DNA of 64,000 bases from Ctenosaura bakeri (GCA_948474755.1 CAOLHI010001649.1:248001-312000); one strand, 5' to 3'. Positions 1-12,567 are shown, numbered from the stretch's first letter. The notes: generated by a model from the letters alone, not told the origin. Translations and numbers: made by a program.

Positions 1-480
1 TCAAGGGAGCTGACTCTGCAGGCATCAAAACCAAACTAAATCAATAAAAGAATTAAACTTTTATAAATTGCATTTTGACAAGTATCAGATACCGTTAAGC
101 TTTGATATTATGAATTCCTTGGAGGTGATGCAAACAAGAAGGGCCGCAGTTAGAGATCCAAACAATCAAAGAGGCTTGTTAACATGCGCTGTCAAATGCA
201 TCAGTGCTATTAATTACTACAAATTAATGTGACTCTCTCTCTCTTCCTCTGGTGATTGGAATAATAATCAGCTGGATTCATGGAATGAGCACAGAGAACA
301 TATGCAACCCTGCCAAAAATAATAAGGCAAGAAACCAGCAGACATTTTGCAAGCTTTCAGCTCACGGGCTTGATAATTTGCTGGCGGAGAGCATGGCCCA
401 CTTTAGCCCATTGCACTGATTACTGGGGAGTGTCTCTTCTACCACCCAGATGGGCAGAAGATGTGATCTAGCTCCCAAAG
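1..480. other. Repeat-poor AT-rich block, candidate conserved noncoding element
   Basis: No coding potential and no recognised transposon. The stretch is AT-rich, of high complexity, and carries several TAATTA/TTAAT homeodomain-type cores (for example near 210-226). That texture is common in regulatory elements of gene deserts. This is an inference from sequence texture alone. Confidence 0.3.
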
Positions 481-1068
481 TACATACTGTTATACCTGTA
501 TTATCAATACAGTTATGTTGAGGCAGTGTTTAGAACCACCATAATTATGAACATCTGCTGTGGTGGTGATAGAGAGTGGTGGCTTTCTAATCCTGCTTAT
601 GAGCCTCCTAGATTTAGCTGGCCACTCTTAGAAACAGGACACTGGGTTAAAGGGACTTCCATTCTGACTGATTAAGGCAGGTCCTTATGAAAGGATTCTT
701 TCACATACTCATCACTGTCATGGCTCCAGACCAGAGCTTGGAAAAAGTAATTTTTTGGATGGTAACTCCCAGTATCTTCCTGGTAGCAGATCTAGTGGTC
801 ATGGTCACTTTCCGAAGACATAGTAGAAGCTAGGGAGATCTAGTTCATTCTGTCACCAGCATCCTGTTAGTGACATAAGCAAGTGTAATTCCAGCTTACA
901 CTTGTATAGGCATTATTTTTATTTTATTTTTTTTGTCCTTGAGGATGTTGGTATTCCCTTCCGTCTTATGCAACAACCAAATCCACCTCCTGCTTCATTG
1001 TCTCCTTTTGACAGCTGCTCCCAATGGCCATTCTGTGGCCTCAACAAAGTGAGGACAGGGTTGGAGAG
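481..1068. other. Unannotated stretch
   Basis: I see no gene, no recognised repeat and no simple-sequence tract beyond a short T-rich run near 918-935. The short open frame at 902-1090 has no recognisable domain. Confidence 0.4.
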
Positions 1069-1199
1069 GCATCTGGCTATGTTCCCATAGCCAGACATGG
1101 ACCAACGACATCATCTTCTGAGACCTCCAGATGATTGCAGCAGATCTTGGTGGAAGACGTGCTCAGTCAACATCTGGTTAAGGGAACATAGCCAGATGC
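1069..1199. repeat. 18-bp perfect inverted repeat with 95-bp spacer
   Basis: Bases 1069-1086 and 1182-1199 are exact reverse complements (core CTGGCTATGTTCCC). Pairing continues imperfectly outward. It could be a small palindromic MITE or a foldback; no target duplication was identified. Confidence 0.6.
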
Positions 1200-1819
1200 A
1201 TCTCTGATCCTCCCTCAGCTATCCATGCTATGTATGTCTATATAGAATCCCAGCCTCTACATCACATGCCCATAGTAATCACACAAAGGATGGAAGGGAG
1301 GTGTATTTTTCCTCCAAATCATGGAGATAGATAGACATGGGCCAAATAGTTTTGATTGGTTACATTTTGACCAAAAAAGAATGTGTAGTGCTTTCACTGT
1401 ATCAGTTTGTACACCTATTGTGCTTATATTGCCCCATTAAAAATTCATTCCCAGGATAGCTTGCAAACAATTGAGCAATCAAACAATGAAATCTAAAAAC
1501 AGCAAATGAAATAGTAGGAGGGAAATACCAATAATAAAGGCAACACTCCATATTTCGGTGGCTTTAACTGGATTCCAAAATGTCATCAGAAGAGATCTCA
1601 GATGAAAACTCTTATAGAATACATCCCAGAAATGGGAAGGCAACATTAAGAAGGCCTTTTCATACTTCAGAGGGGAATGGAGCATCCAGAGGTAGGCCTC
1701 CAGTGATGACTTCAAGATAAGTAACTGGGGCATGTGGCCACTGCTGGTCTTTAATCTTTTGAAAGGCATGAAGGGCTGCTGTAAAGGGTCCAGGATGTGG
1801 TACTGCTGTAAACAGAGCC

Positions 1820-1922
1820 TGGAAACATTACTCTGTTGGACAACAACTCTCAGAAACTCCCACTGCGGGGATTCTGGCCATGCTGGTTGAGGAATTTGGA
1901 GTCCCTAAAAAGAGCTTTTCCA
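1820..1922. repeat. Degenerate palindromic MITE (ACTCCCAGAATCC family)
   Basis: A degenerate copy of the family whose two halves read roughly GGACTACAACTCCCAGAAT and its complement around a CCATGCTGG centre. Related copies lie near 7330, 33220, 44495 and 52890. The superfamily was not determined. Confidence 0.45.
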
Positions 1923-3399
1923 AACAGAAGCTAAAATTCTTCTGATATGCTGAAAACCAGATTTGGTCTTAGCTATGCCACTTATTTTTAGCTTTAGCCA
2001 AAGGTTAGCATATTGCTTGGCATTATTTCAGTGGACCTCATGGTTCATCCAAGCTGATATCATTCTTCAGATATGATGAAAAGCAAACAACTCTTCATGC
2101 TTTTCAAGACTCCTCTTAGTTTCAGAAGTGGTTTGCTATGCCACATGAGATGAGGGGCTGATGCTGAAGAAGACATGTCCCAAGTCTCCTTCTGTATTTG
2201 GAATTAGTGGGATGATTCTTGGAACCTGGCCTCTGAGTGCATTGGGCTTATGCTGTTGACCAAGAAGATTATGGGTTCCATAGGCAGTCCCACAGCACTG
2301 CAGGTCCCAGGCATAGACATTGGGGTAGATCGCAGTCCTGATCCAGCAGCTTCAGCATGATCACATGGTTCAGGTGCTCAGTGTAATTCCTGCCTTTATC
2401 TTCCTAGTGACATTGTTGGTAATGATATAGCAGAACCAGGACTTACAGTGGTGAAACAGTGGAAATCATCAGCTAGCAGAGATGGCAATGTCATCTGCTA
2501 TCTCTTCCAGCTTACCTGTTCCCCTTGAACTCGGCTGCAGTCTTCAAAGAACCTGGGGAGACAGATGAATTTTGCCAACAACAATATATTTTTCTTAGCT
2601 ATCTCTATTACTATGCAAAGTATATCGGACTGGCTTGGCCCTGAAAGAGGAATTAAAATCCATTTACTTTACAAAAGCCCTGTCCCTTGTGGAAATTAAA
2701 ACTTCTCTCAACTCTGATGGTCAGCAGTTACCTAGGGTTTCAGTAAGATTCCTGCCTAGCCCAAACTCAGAAATCTCTGGCATTTCCTGTTGGTCTCCGG
2801 TCTATGTACAAATCAGGCACAACCCTACTAAGCTTCCAAAATCAGATGTATTCAGGGAGATATGATGGTACTCTCAAAGGTATTAGTGACAACCTCATTT
2901 TTGCACATGGAGTTAAAGTCTCAGATTACTTGGGTCAAACATTTGCTCTCGTGATGCCATGAACCTATAGCTTTCTCCCTCTTCACCGCAGATCTGAATC
3001 ATGTTCTCTTGTCCAAAGGGCACTTGTTCATTTCATTTCATTTTATTTTCTGGCATCTGCAGGAAGAAACCAGAGATATGTGCATAAAGCTACACATGCT
3101 TTACCCAAACAGCACAAGTTCACAGATGCAAACAAGGTGTGAAATGCAGCTTGTCACCTTTCTTTATGTCCTTATGGGAAATTCAAAGGAGATTCATTGC
3201 TTTAAAAGCCATGCCATTTTTTGTATTCAATTACTTGTAGATGCCATGTACGCCACGGCAGAAGAGGCACTATATCCTCCTGTCTTGCCGAGATCCTGTT
3301 TTATTACAAGCCAGCTTTCATCCTTCCCCCTGCCTTTATGGATTTGGAGAGACTGCTTAGGATTTGTCACTTATTTTTAACAATATAATTTTCTTTGGA
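1923..3399. other. Unannotated stretch
   Basis: No recognised repeat family or exon. Open frames of 76 and 123 codons (2635-2865, 3009-3380) lack recognisable domains and are treated as chance. Confidence 0.4.
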
Positions 3400-3700
3400 A
3401 GGCACAAGCTTGCTAAACTTGACATGTGATATTTAATCACATATTGACCACTCAGTATTATTTTAATGCTTCCTGTCAGCTCGAGTGCAGCTGGCAGAGT
3501 TCAAGCAACACTTTCGCCTGGAGTTCAGTATCCATTTAAATCAAATTTGTCAGCTTTCAATTTATTAAAACGGGGGGGGAGAAACAATAACACCCACATG
3601 CATTATTCTATTTTTTTTATTAAAATGCAAGTTAATAATGCCTTGTCAGGCCAAGGGCATATTTTAATGTGAACAACTTAGATGTTAAATGAAACTGGAG
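3400..3700. other. Repeat-poor AT-rich block, candidate regulatory element
   Basis: High-complexity sequence with TTAATCA, TATTAAAA and a CAGCTCGAGTGCAGCTG segment containing two E-box-like cores (near 3478-3494). It is interrupted by a G8 run near 3572. Conservation cannot be tested here. Confidence 0.25.
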
Positions 3701-3933
3701 TCCAAATGCCTCTCTTAATATACTCATATATCTGACTTGGTGCCAGAACTGTAATATAAACATTCACTTCATGTTACATTACTTTTTTAAAAAAACTGGC
3801 AAAAGCTATCAAATATGGGATACAAAAGTCACACATAAAGCATAGGTCCAGTTATAAGAATGTATTCAGTGACAACCAGTGGAACAGTGAATCCACTCTA
3901 GATTTTAGTCTGAACTTTAATAGTGCTATCTAA

Positions 3934-4138
3934 GGGCCTTTCTGCACAAGACTGTTATAGTGCTATTATTCCACTTTCAACACCCTTTCAACACCCAATC
4001 CTGGGGTTTGAAGTTTAGGGAGGGGCCTTTAGAATGCTCATCCAGAGAGCTCTTTGGCCTCAATAAACTATAAACCACAGAATTCCATAGGAGGTTGGAA
4101 GTGGAATAATAGCACTATAAAGTGTAGTGCAAAAAGGC
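3934..4138. mobile_element. Palindromic MITE, family A
   Basis: The termini GGGCCTTTCTGCAC and GTGCAAAAAGGC are near-complementary. Subterminal arms share TTATAGTGCTATTATTCCAC and its complement. The interior carries an AATCCTGGGGTTTG-like centre. Related copies are at 14170-14350 and 52577-52731. No transposase is present, so it is non-autonomous. It abuts a half copy of family C (about 3885-3933). Confidence 0.65.
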
Positions 4139-4280
4139 ATGAAGTTGTTGAGCCTTCTTTGGGAGTACAGCTCAGCACACTGAGTAGCATCTTTAACATT
4201 CAGGCCAAAACAAAGCGTGGTTTCATTACCTCACTGACACGGAAACCACTAGCTACCATTGTGATATATCAGAGACCAGA

Positions 4281-4610
4281 AAGAACAGGTTGCTTACCTG
4301 TAACTGTGGTTCTTCGAGTGGTCATCTGTGCCATCATACACTAGGAGCTTTAGCGCCTGCGCGGTAGCGTTCGGAAACTTCTAGAGCTTGTTCGCTTGTC
4401 GGGAACCCCTCCCCCACGCCGGTACTGCGCATGCTCCTCCCGCCGAGCAACGGTCTCTCCTCAGTTCTTTCTCGTCCGCCGTCGCGTACGGAAGGTTCTT
4501 CGGTTAGTTCCTCGACTTCGTGCTTGGCTTGCTGTTTTTCACGGTTTTCGGACTTTTGGACTGTTTGTGACCTCTCCTTTGGACTTTCCATTTGGTTTTG
4601 GTGATTTTGG
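4281..4610 (+). mobile_element. DIRS retrotransposon end fragment
   Basis: This 330-bp piece is in the opposite orientation to the larger DIRS copies. It starts AAGAACAGG, carries the 132-bp terminal repeat from about 4336, and continues into the untranslated leader before gag. It then diverges from copy 1 after GGTGATTTTGG, before the gag AUG, so no coding exon is retained. Its outer terminus is the type found at the 3' end of copy 1, but it is joined to leader sequence found only on the 5' side. The E2F-like motif seen in the other copies is altered here (TTGTCGGGAA). Confidence 0.85.
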
Positions 4611-5585
4611 TGAATATTGTTTTTGGACCACAGCTTCCAGAATCTATTAAGCAGCAGGACCAACACACGCACAAAGGCAGGTACTGATGAATCTGTCAGC
4701 TCTAATTTCTCTCATTTTTTCCAGTCTGAAGTTCAGTTTGAATTAACTTTTCAATATTTGTCAACATTTGCATGAAAATGTGCAGACATTTGACTGCTTT
4801 TTCTGCAAATACAAGCTTTTTTTTGGCACAATTTTGTCTAATGTACATCTGCAAGCAATTTTTCTAGCATCCTTTTTAAAAATGCACATCATTTTGTGTG
4901 CCTTTTCAGCTAACAGACACATTTTTAAAATTTGCAAAATCCAGAGAGGAAACTATTTTGAAAGGTAGCTGAGTTTGGGTGTATACATTGAATCAAAATT
5001 ATGAAATCAAGTCCATTTCCATTAACCCAGGCCAGGGGACAGGGAGATTTCTCTCTTCCCTAATATTATTCAGGTAATAGTTAATGAAAATGTATTTCTA
5101 TTAGCTGACGTAGATATCTGGTATCCAGCTAAGAGCATTCATAGTGGGATATGAGCTGGATCAAAAATTGAGAAGTCTGTATTGCCTATCACCATCGGTA
5201 AGAAGTTATGCATGTACTACATGTACATGCTTACAGACAGATGTACACACATTTTGCCCAGAGTTCCCTTTCCTCCTACTTTTTCTCAAGAAGGGAAGGC
5301 TCATGTCTACTATGTATATCAGGTGCTTCACGCACACATCTGTATACATTTCAGTTACCTTCACTTTCCACAGGCACTGGCAGACATGCATGATTCTGCA
5401 AACCCAGATTCATTCACAGTATTTTTAAATGAACAATGATAAGTAGGGATGTCTGAGCCAGCACACGTTTCCCTTTGATTATTTTTACACAGCTGTGTAT
5501 TTTTGCATAGACACAGAAATTACAACTCTATTGGATATGTTGTTGGGGAACTACAAATGCATAAGCTGTATAGTTACTGTTCTGT
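4611..5585. other. Unannotated stretch
   Basis: AT-rich sequence with no recognised gene. The 5144-5439 segment is open in several frames on both strands, but none shows a domain. A TTCCAGAATC remnant just after the DIRS fragment may belong to the small palindromic MITE family. Confidence 0.4.
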
Positions 5586-5870
5586 GCAATGAATCCCATC
5601 CCAATCCACCCAATACCAACTAACCAGGCAGTAGCCTCTGCAATCAACAGAGGTCTTTCCCCTGTTGATTGGGAAGCAGTTGATATTCCCACCATGAGCA
5701 AACTCCAATGTGACAGGCAGAAGCAAGGTTTCTTTTGCAATTCCCCCTCATACCAGAAATTACTTGCACAAGGGAGTAGGGTGGAAGTGAAAACCAGCTG
5801 CTTCCGGATCAACAGGAAAACAAATCTCTATCAATTTCAAGGGCTGCTGCCAAGTAGGGGAACTTTCATG
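5586..5870. mobile_element. Palindrome-ended MITE, family B
   Basis: Resembles 55425-55665. Both have a GGGAAGCAG / CTGCTTCC pair and a TCAACAG / CTGTTGAT arm around a centre containing CTCCAATGTGA. The arms are imperfectly inverted. No ORF is convincing. Confidence 0.45.
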
Positions 5871-7324
5871 TTCCCTAAATGGCCCCTAACTAACAGCCAC
5901 GTAGGGATCCTGAATATGAAATAACCATGAGCATGTAACTCTAGATTATATGCTTGTAACTCTCCAACAGGATTCCAATCCCTGTGTGTTTCTAGAAGAA
6001 TGCAAAAGCAACTCCATGCATGTGCAGGAATAAACTCTATTTGTAGCCATGGGTGGAGAGAAGCATTTCTTTCTACATAGATGTACAAATAGATTTCTTT
6101 TTTTCATTGAAATGAGTGACACAGTCATTAAAACACCTCATAAATCCTACTTGCCCTGCCCCTAAAGCAACTTGATTAGGATGGAAGATTTGCTTTTCCT
6201 ACATTTCATTTTGATGGTTTCTTATGTTTCTTCTGAAACTCTAAAGGCAAGTCCCTGTTTATGAAGCTCTTCATGGACATCAGAGCCGATACATGACAGT
6301 GAATAATTATTCACATTTCATCATGGTTGCAATTCTCTGCCTAATTGCATAGGATAAAGGCCCCAATGAGCATACTTTCAAATAAATAGGTCCATGCTTA
6401 TGTGGAAAGTTACTCTGTTTTCTCCCCCTTAATAAGGACATTTTAAATTTTAAACTTTTTTTCAAAGAAAGGGTGGCCAATATGCAGACTGCAATTTGTA
6501 TGCAGCCTATTGACCCTTCTTCTCCCCTTTTTTTGCTGACCCTGTCTAATTTACTGCTATACCACCAACTTTCAGCAGTGAGGCAGTAGCAAAGAAGGCA
6601 CAGGAGGGTGGTTGTTTTTTTGTTTTTTTGTTTTGACAAGATAAAAACCCAAGAATGTTCCTGTAAAGCCTCACTTTAAATTTTTTTAAAGCATTGAAAT
6701 ATTGCCACTTTGAATTTCTGATTTATTGCATTTCTGATTTATTTCATTAAGTTCTAATTTACTGCATTTTCAAAAACTAATTTCTGTTTTCTGTTGAAAC
6801 AGTAAAGTGCCTCCTCTGTACAACCATAGAAAGCCAGTGGTGAGAAAGGCTCTCCATGATTTATAGCCTATCTAGCATAGCTTTCAGTTCCTTGTTAGAA
6901 AATGTGCATGAGTGTGTCTGTGTACTTGTGTATGTGTTTACAAACAAAAAGTAGTACATTTCTGAACACTGATTCTTACGCAGAACACATCTCTGAACAT
7001 ACGATGTTCCCTTATATTTTGTAACAGCTACCTGAACACAGGGTATAAACTATTATCTTGTGTCCACAGGTCTTTATGAAGATAAATGGCAGAACAGTGA
7101 TCGACTGTTGTGCTTTCTTGAAAAGACAGATGGATACGAGATTCTAGTCAGGTTTTTATAGCCTTAGTTTATGATGTAATGCCACTAGAAATGATGAAGC
7201 AATGAGTCTTTTTGCAGAGGTAATAATTAACAAGGAATTCTCAAATCTAGGTTGGAACAATCGTGTATATATATGTAGTTAAAAAAAGATGCTTGGGGGG
7301 AAAAAAACCTACTTCCTAAAGCAA
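5871..7324. other. Unannotated stretch
   Basis: AT-rich DNA without recognised repeats or exons. Minor features are a T/G-rich run near 6610-6635 and imperfect TTTCTGATTTATT duplications near 6715-6745. Confidence 0.4.
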
Positions 7325-7450
7325 TGGTCCCAAATCTTGGACCCTCACAGGTTGTTGGACTACAGCTCCTAGAATCTCTGCCCACTGGCCATGCTGGCTA
7401 GTACTTCTGTGAGCTGATGTTAAAGCTCTTGGACCACCAGTATGGAAATT
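7325..7450. repeat. Palindromic MITE (ACTCCCAGAATC family)
   Basis: Contains GGACTACAGCTCCTAGAATC and CCATGCTGGCTAG followed by a degenerate complementary half ending CTTGGACCACCAG. Confidence 0.5.
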
Positions 7451-7477
7451 GTCCTAAAAGGAAAGTGTGGTCAGTGT

Positions 7478-8065
7478 AAATCACATAATCATAGAACTGG
7501 AAGGGGCCTCATGGGCCATTGAGTCAACCTCCTACTCAATTCAGGATCTCCTGTTAAAGCATCCCCACCCAGCAGGTAGCTTCCCAGCCTCTTTTTGGAG
7601 ATGTCAAGAGAAGGAGACCCCCACTATCTCTCCAGGCAATTGGTTCCATTGCTGTACCAATCTTACTGTCAAGAAATTCTTTCTAATGAGGCAAAAATCT
7701 ACCCTCCTCTAACTGAATATTAGGTCTTTCTATTAATATTAATATTAGTAATTGATAACTTAATATTAGGTCTAACCAGGTCTAATGTACCTGGTCCTAC
7801 CCTCTGGGGCACCACAGAATAAGCCTGCTCCTTCCTCTCTGTGACAGTCCTTGAGGCATTTAATGAGAGCAGTCATGTCCCCTCAGTCTTCTCTTTACCA
7901 GGCTCAACACACAAAGTTTCTTTAACTTTCTTCATATGTTTAGTTCTCCATACATTTTATCACCCTTATTGCCTTTCTCTGAACTTCCTCCAACTTGTTA
8001 ATACCATTCTTAACATCTTTCCTGCAATTACACATCTGGTTTGGCAGGAGATCTATGTTCAGTCG
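7478..8065 (-). mobile_element. CR1-type LINE remnant (3' portion)
   Basis: Read on the - strand, the end at 7478 matches the amniote CR1 3' terminus (complement of CATAGAACTGGAAGGGGCC). The body shows CR1 landmarks in order, in + orientation: CCTACTCAATTCAGG, AGAGAAGGAGACC, TACTGTCAAGAAATTCTTTC, and CAGTCATGTCCCCTCAGTCTTC. It is 5' truncated, with small indels and an AT-rich insertion or expansion near 7725-7790. No intact coding frame remains. Confidence 0.8.
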
Positions 8066-9144
8066 CTAATGATTCATGAACCTCCCTAGTGCTACTGCAG
8101 TCCAACAGAATCAAAAGAGATACACACATGCTTAGTTCTCAGCATAAGCCACACACCAGGAAGGCATTTCAGTCTTCATAGCAGATTTAAACCCTGATGG
8201 AAAAGGACCTAAACAATCCACTACATTCATATTCAGATAAGAATTGTATTTTCTTGGGAGCTCTTGATAGGCCTTTCCTAGATCAGATTATGGCTAGGCT
8301 TGGGTGTTTCTCAGGGTTGACAATTGATTCCTGAAATCTCTGAGTGTGCACTGGAGCCAACAGAAGGATTGGAAAAAAAAGATTAAATTGCCATGCAGGA
8401 GTCCATTTTCATTTGCACCTGTGGAAGTAGAGTTAAAAATTCCCCATCTCTGCATACCCTCCCCTCCCTCCAAAATTCGTTCTATATGGCAATTGCTTAC
8501 TGTAAAACTAGAGGAAGGGTGACTGCAAGTAGCATTCTCTGTAGATTGACCAGTTTGTGCTAACATTTTTTCAATGTGTTTATAAACCACATAAACAGTA
8601 CAATCATGTGGAGAAAAGTATTACATGCAGATGCTGTCCTTCAGTGTCTTCTTTCAATGGGCAGCATTCTGCTTTCTACAGACTCCAGCATGCTAGATGT
8701 CAAGTTGCAGCAAGAGTCCTCTCACACATAAGCAAATGTGCAACCAAATCACAGCTGTCCATCAATCTCTCCTCAGCTCTTCCCTGTCTTGCAAGAGCCA
8801 GTTTGAACTTGCCCTCCTTGGACTTGGTTTCCACAGAATGTTGTAGTGAATTGAGTAGCTGGTTGGTAACTATTTGTCAGATATGAGTGACGTATTTAAT
8901 CTTATGTGAAATTTTCTGTAGCACAGAGAAAGAACCTGATTCAAATTTCACTATGAACTCTCAAGGTAGATTTGGGCACAGCACTGTTGCTTAAGACCCT
9001 GTGTGAAATGACACTAATGTACCTTAGAGGATTATGTAAGGATGACTAACAGGGCTGGCCATTCTATTACCAGGAATGAAGTAACTACCTTAGGTTGCTG
9101 ATGCTGGGAGACTGCAGTATCAAATGATCCATCCGTCTGAGCTC
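8066..9144. other. Unannotated stretch
   Basis: No gene recognised. A diverged interspersed fragment (GGGCTGGCC...TTAGGTTGCTGATGCTGGG) lies at about 9052-9125 and resembles 13421-13490. Confidence 0.4.
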
Positions 9145-9148
9145 TCTA

Positions 9149-10053
9149 TGTTACTATGGTTCAGGCCTACCCGGTGATAGCACTAGATATCTCCTTTTTG
9201 ATATCAAATCATTTGACCTTTCTCTGCCACCCCACTCCACGTGTTTTCGAGGCCACCAGACAGGCACGTACACAGGCACATCCGGTAAGTGCTGGGCATT
9301 CCAACTCCCACTTAGGCAGGCAGATTAAGGCCACTCCGTTGCTTCAGGGACCTCTCTTGCAGACACCCATTGCTTAAGCGCGACTCTACACAAAGACATT
9401 TGGCCTTGAGACAATGCCCTTACAATGCCAAGCCCTTTGCATACTGGCTACACTATTGTCAAACCTGCGCTAAGCTGATCATGTAACACTTGACCTTTCC
9501 CGACGCTTTGTCCCCCTCCAAACTCGCATTGTTCTCACCAAGTATGGCATGGCCTGTAGGCATAATCCACCCTATAAAAACTCCCCGATTCTGAGCCCAC
9601 CTCGGATCGCTCACTTGCCCTGTCCAGACCTCTCGTCCCATTCGGATCGCTCTGGACTTCTATCCTGTCTTGCTGCCGTTTTGGTCTGACAAGCTCCCTC
9701 AGCGAACCACGCTGAGCTTTCCTCCCTGCAACCTCCGATCTCTTCAGGACTACGAGAAAAGGTGTCGTATCATCCATTTCCCCCGAAAACTTTCATTTCC
9801 AATTCCCAGTTAGCTGCGTGCTTGCGTTGTCTTATTTGTCATTTGTTTCTTAATAAAGATATCATTTTTACTGTTTTAAAACCTGTCTGATGGCTCTTCT
9901 GACCCGACCCCGTAGACATTGGGTTACAAGATCCCTGCTAAGTTACCCTGCCTCTCGCTAGCTTAAGAGAATGTTCCAGTTAATTTCCCCATCTTGTGTT
10001 TTTGCTTGGTTATTTGGGTGCCCCTCCCGGGGGCCCTAGAGAACAGGGTAACA
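9149..10053 (+). mobile_element. Solo LTR of an endogenous retrovirus, subtype 1
   Basis: This 905-bp LTR begins TGTTAC and ends GGGTAACA. It is flanked by a 4-bp target duplication, TCTA (9145-9148 and 10054-10057). A TATAAAA box lies at 9573 and an AATAAA signal at 9852, giving a plausible U3-R-U5 order. The last ~150 bp (GACCCCGTAGA...GGTTAC...TTACCCTGCCTCTCGC) resembles the LTRs at 11663, 15720 and 21883, while the upstream U3 is different. No internal viral genes flank it, so it is a recombined solo LTR. Confidence 0.85.
9573..9579 (+). promoter_or_regulatory. LTR TATA box
   Basis: TATAAAA in the U3/R region of the solo LTR, 279 bp upstream of its AATAAA signal. Current activity is unknown. 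Confidence 0.5.
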
Positions 10054-10057
10054 TCTA

Positions 10058-11658
10058 AGCATTCACTCCATTTAACAACAAAGTTGTGTGAGCCACACAA
10101 CTGTCCTGATCTCCTAAAATTGTCCTCAGATGTGGTACAATCCTTCACCAATACTCAAGTTAAATTCAACTGGCAGTCAGCTTCTCTATGGAGAAGTCTC
10201 ATCTTGTCCTTCACTTCAGGCAGCAAACTGTCTCACACCAGGCCTGATGACTTGACAGTGCCATCCTACACATGTATTCTGAGCAATAAGCCCCATGCAT
10301 TTCATTGGATCCTCCTATTGGGAAAATGTGTATAAAATTGCAGACTGATTTTGGACACTGCAGCAATAGCAGCAACAATAACTCATCCTTCTTATTGCCC
10401 ATCTTCCACCCTCCCCTTTTAAAGTCTTTTTTAATATATATACATCTGGTTAAAGAAGGAGTAGGAACTAACATTTTCCCTATCTTAGCCAAAGGTTCCC
10501 CATTCTTTCCTTTACTCCCAGATTATGTTAATATCCCCTGTGATGAGTAGGGGACAGAGTTGTTCAATAAAGAAAACACACTCACAAAAAGCACTGAAGA
10601 AATATATACAACCCGTTTGAAAAGGAACAGTGATAAACTCTGTTTTGTTTCCAGATTACATCCATCTGCATTGACACTGTGCTATAAGTGCATTATTGCA
10701 TATCTGTAATGACTGTGCCCCTCCTGCCACCATCAGCTGGGTATACACATTCCATATTGTCAACAACAACAAAAAAAATCACTCTACATGCATAGCTCAA
10801 CTTACTCCTGCATATGTCACCAGCAGGATTCTGGACATCATGAGATGATATGACTCACTAAAAAAGACAATAATGCTTAGTATGATGGAAGTCAAGAGGA
10901 AAAGAGGAAGTTTGCATTACAGATGGATCGATTCAATCAAGGAAGCCACCTGAATCTGCAAGACCCAAGCAAGGCTGTTGATGACAGGTGCTTCTCATTT
11001 ATAGGATCTCCATAACAAAATGCCAATTTGATGGGAAATAGCAACAACAGCAAATAAAGGCTGGCCTCTTGTTGTGAACTTGTGACAGAGTAAAACTACT
11101 TATGATTTAGCAGTTTAGAAGTACAGCATTCTGTCATGGACCTGTTCCAGGTGGAGAGTCATGTCCTAGGACTATCAGGACCATTGTAGAAGTGGACCAA
11201 GTAGTGTGACTATTGGATGAGGATTGCAATGCACAACGGTACAGCAGTTTGGGGGACAGGCTGCCTTTACACAATGACACCGCAAGGAGAAGGGACACAC
11301 ACCCCCAAAGAAAAGGCATGGGTCACTGGTAATCTAGAGTGGAGGGCAATGCAAAGTCATAGGTACCCTGCATTCGACTGGAAAAAATGCCCCTACCATG
11401 CCCTGCTGTGCAATGAGAGCCCCAGGACATATTGTGAGGTGCCCCATTGCTCATAATCACAATTCTTTAACATGGCTGCATCAGCAGCATAGCTCTGACA
11501 TTGTAAAGTTATGCACCACACCCTATGATGCAGAATCTCAACCAAAACCATGCAAAAGGTACATATAAAGTATATTTGAGAAACATATATAAATTAACAA
11601 GTGTATAGAGACAAGCATAAATCTCTCCTCCCCCATCTCTGCCCTCTTCATCTCTTTC
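10058..11658. other. Unannotated stretch
   Basis: No gene recognised. Around 10258-10345 is a diverged copy of a widespread repeat (AATAAGCCCCATGCATTTCATTGGA) that recurs near 20575. The remainder is unique AT-rich sequence. Confidence 0.4.
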
Positions 11659-11662
11659 CCTC

Positions 11663-12563
11663 TGTTACTCCACTGGAAAAACCCTATCCTGGGGTCTACA
11701 ATTTTGATATTAAAATATGATTCAATGTGCCTGAGAGGTCACCCGGATGGGCACGTAGGCAGCAATGGTCAAAGACCAAAAACCAGGTCAGGCCAGTAAA
11801 ATCCCCAGTCACGTAGCCCCAGGAGACCTCAAGTTGTGTAAACCCACAATAAACAAAGGGTCCTCAGCCCCAAGACGCTGACTTGAGGGGATTAGCGTGT
11901 CTGCCCCAAGCTGAGCAAATATTCCATCAGGCGAGGACCATTTACACAAAGTCACACCACAAACTAATACAGCCAAAGATCCTGAGACTTTGGCAACACC
12001 TTGCAATCCCATCACACAAAGGAAATTACCATGGTGGAGATTCGTTATCACTCCAACACCCACTGTTCTCCCTGGGAGAGGATTAGCCCTCCTCCCCTAC
12101 AAATAGTCCCAGTTTTTGAGCGGTTCTTTGGATCACTTCCGGTCATCCCAGCAGACCGTTTCTCCGTCCGTTGAGTGATCCCCTCAGTCCTCTCTGTGCT
12201 GAGCCCCACTTCTCCGCTGCCTTCCTGGACCCCGGACTTCAGGAAAAGGTGCAGTATTACCTCAGCTGTACCCCTTCAATACTCCCTTATTCAATTTCCT
12301 CTCTTTTGTTTCTTAATAGCTCTTGGGTGTGCGTGCGTGCGTGATTGCATTGGTGTGTGAGACTTGCCTTCAATTAAATCATTTATTGGACATTTTTGTT
12401 TGGTTTTCGGCTTGGCCTGACCCCGTAAAAACTGGGTAAAAAGACCCTACTAGGTTACCCTGCCTCTTGCATTGCTATAGCTCACGCTCTGGCTAGTTTC
12501 CATTCCCCATCATGTGGAGCACACCGAGGTGTTCCCAAAGGGACCCCAGAAATCAGGGTTACA
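11663..12563 (+). mobile_element. Solo LTR, subtype 2
   Basis: A 901-bp LTR from TGTTACTCC to AGGGTTACA. The 4-bp flanks match as CCTC (11659-11662 and 12564-12567). The U3 is shared with the LTR at 15720 and more distantly with that at 21883. A PyrCCCTACAAATAG segment near 12098 replaces the TATA box and AATTAAA stands where a poly(A) signal is expected near 12374. No viral ORFs are adjacent. Confidence 0.85.
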
Positions 12564-12567
12564 CCTC

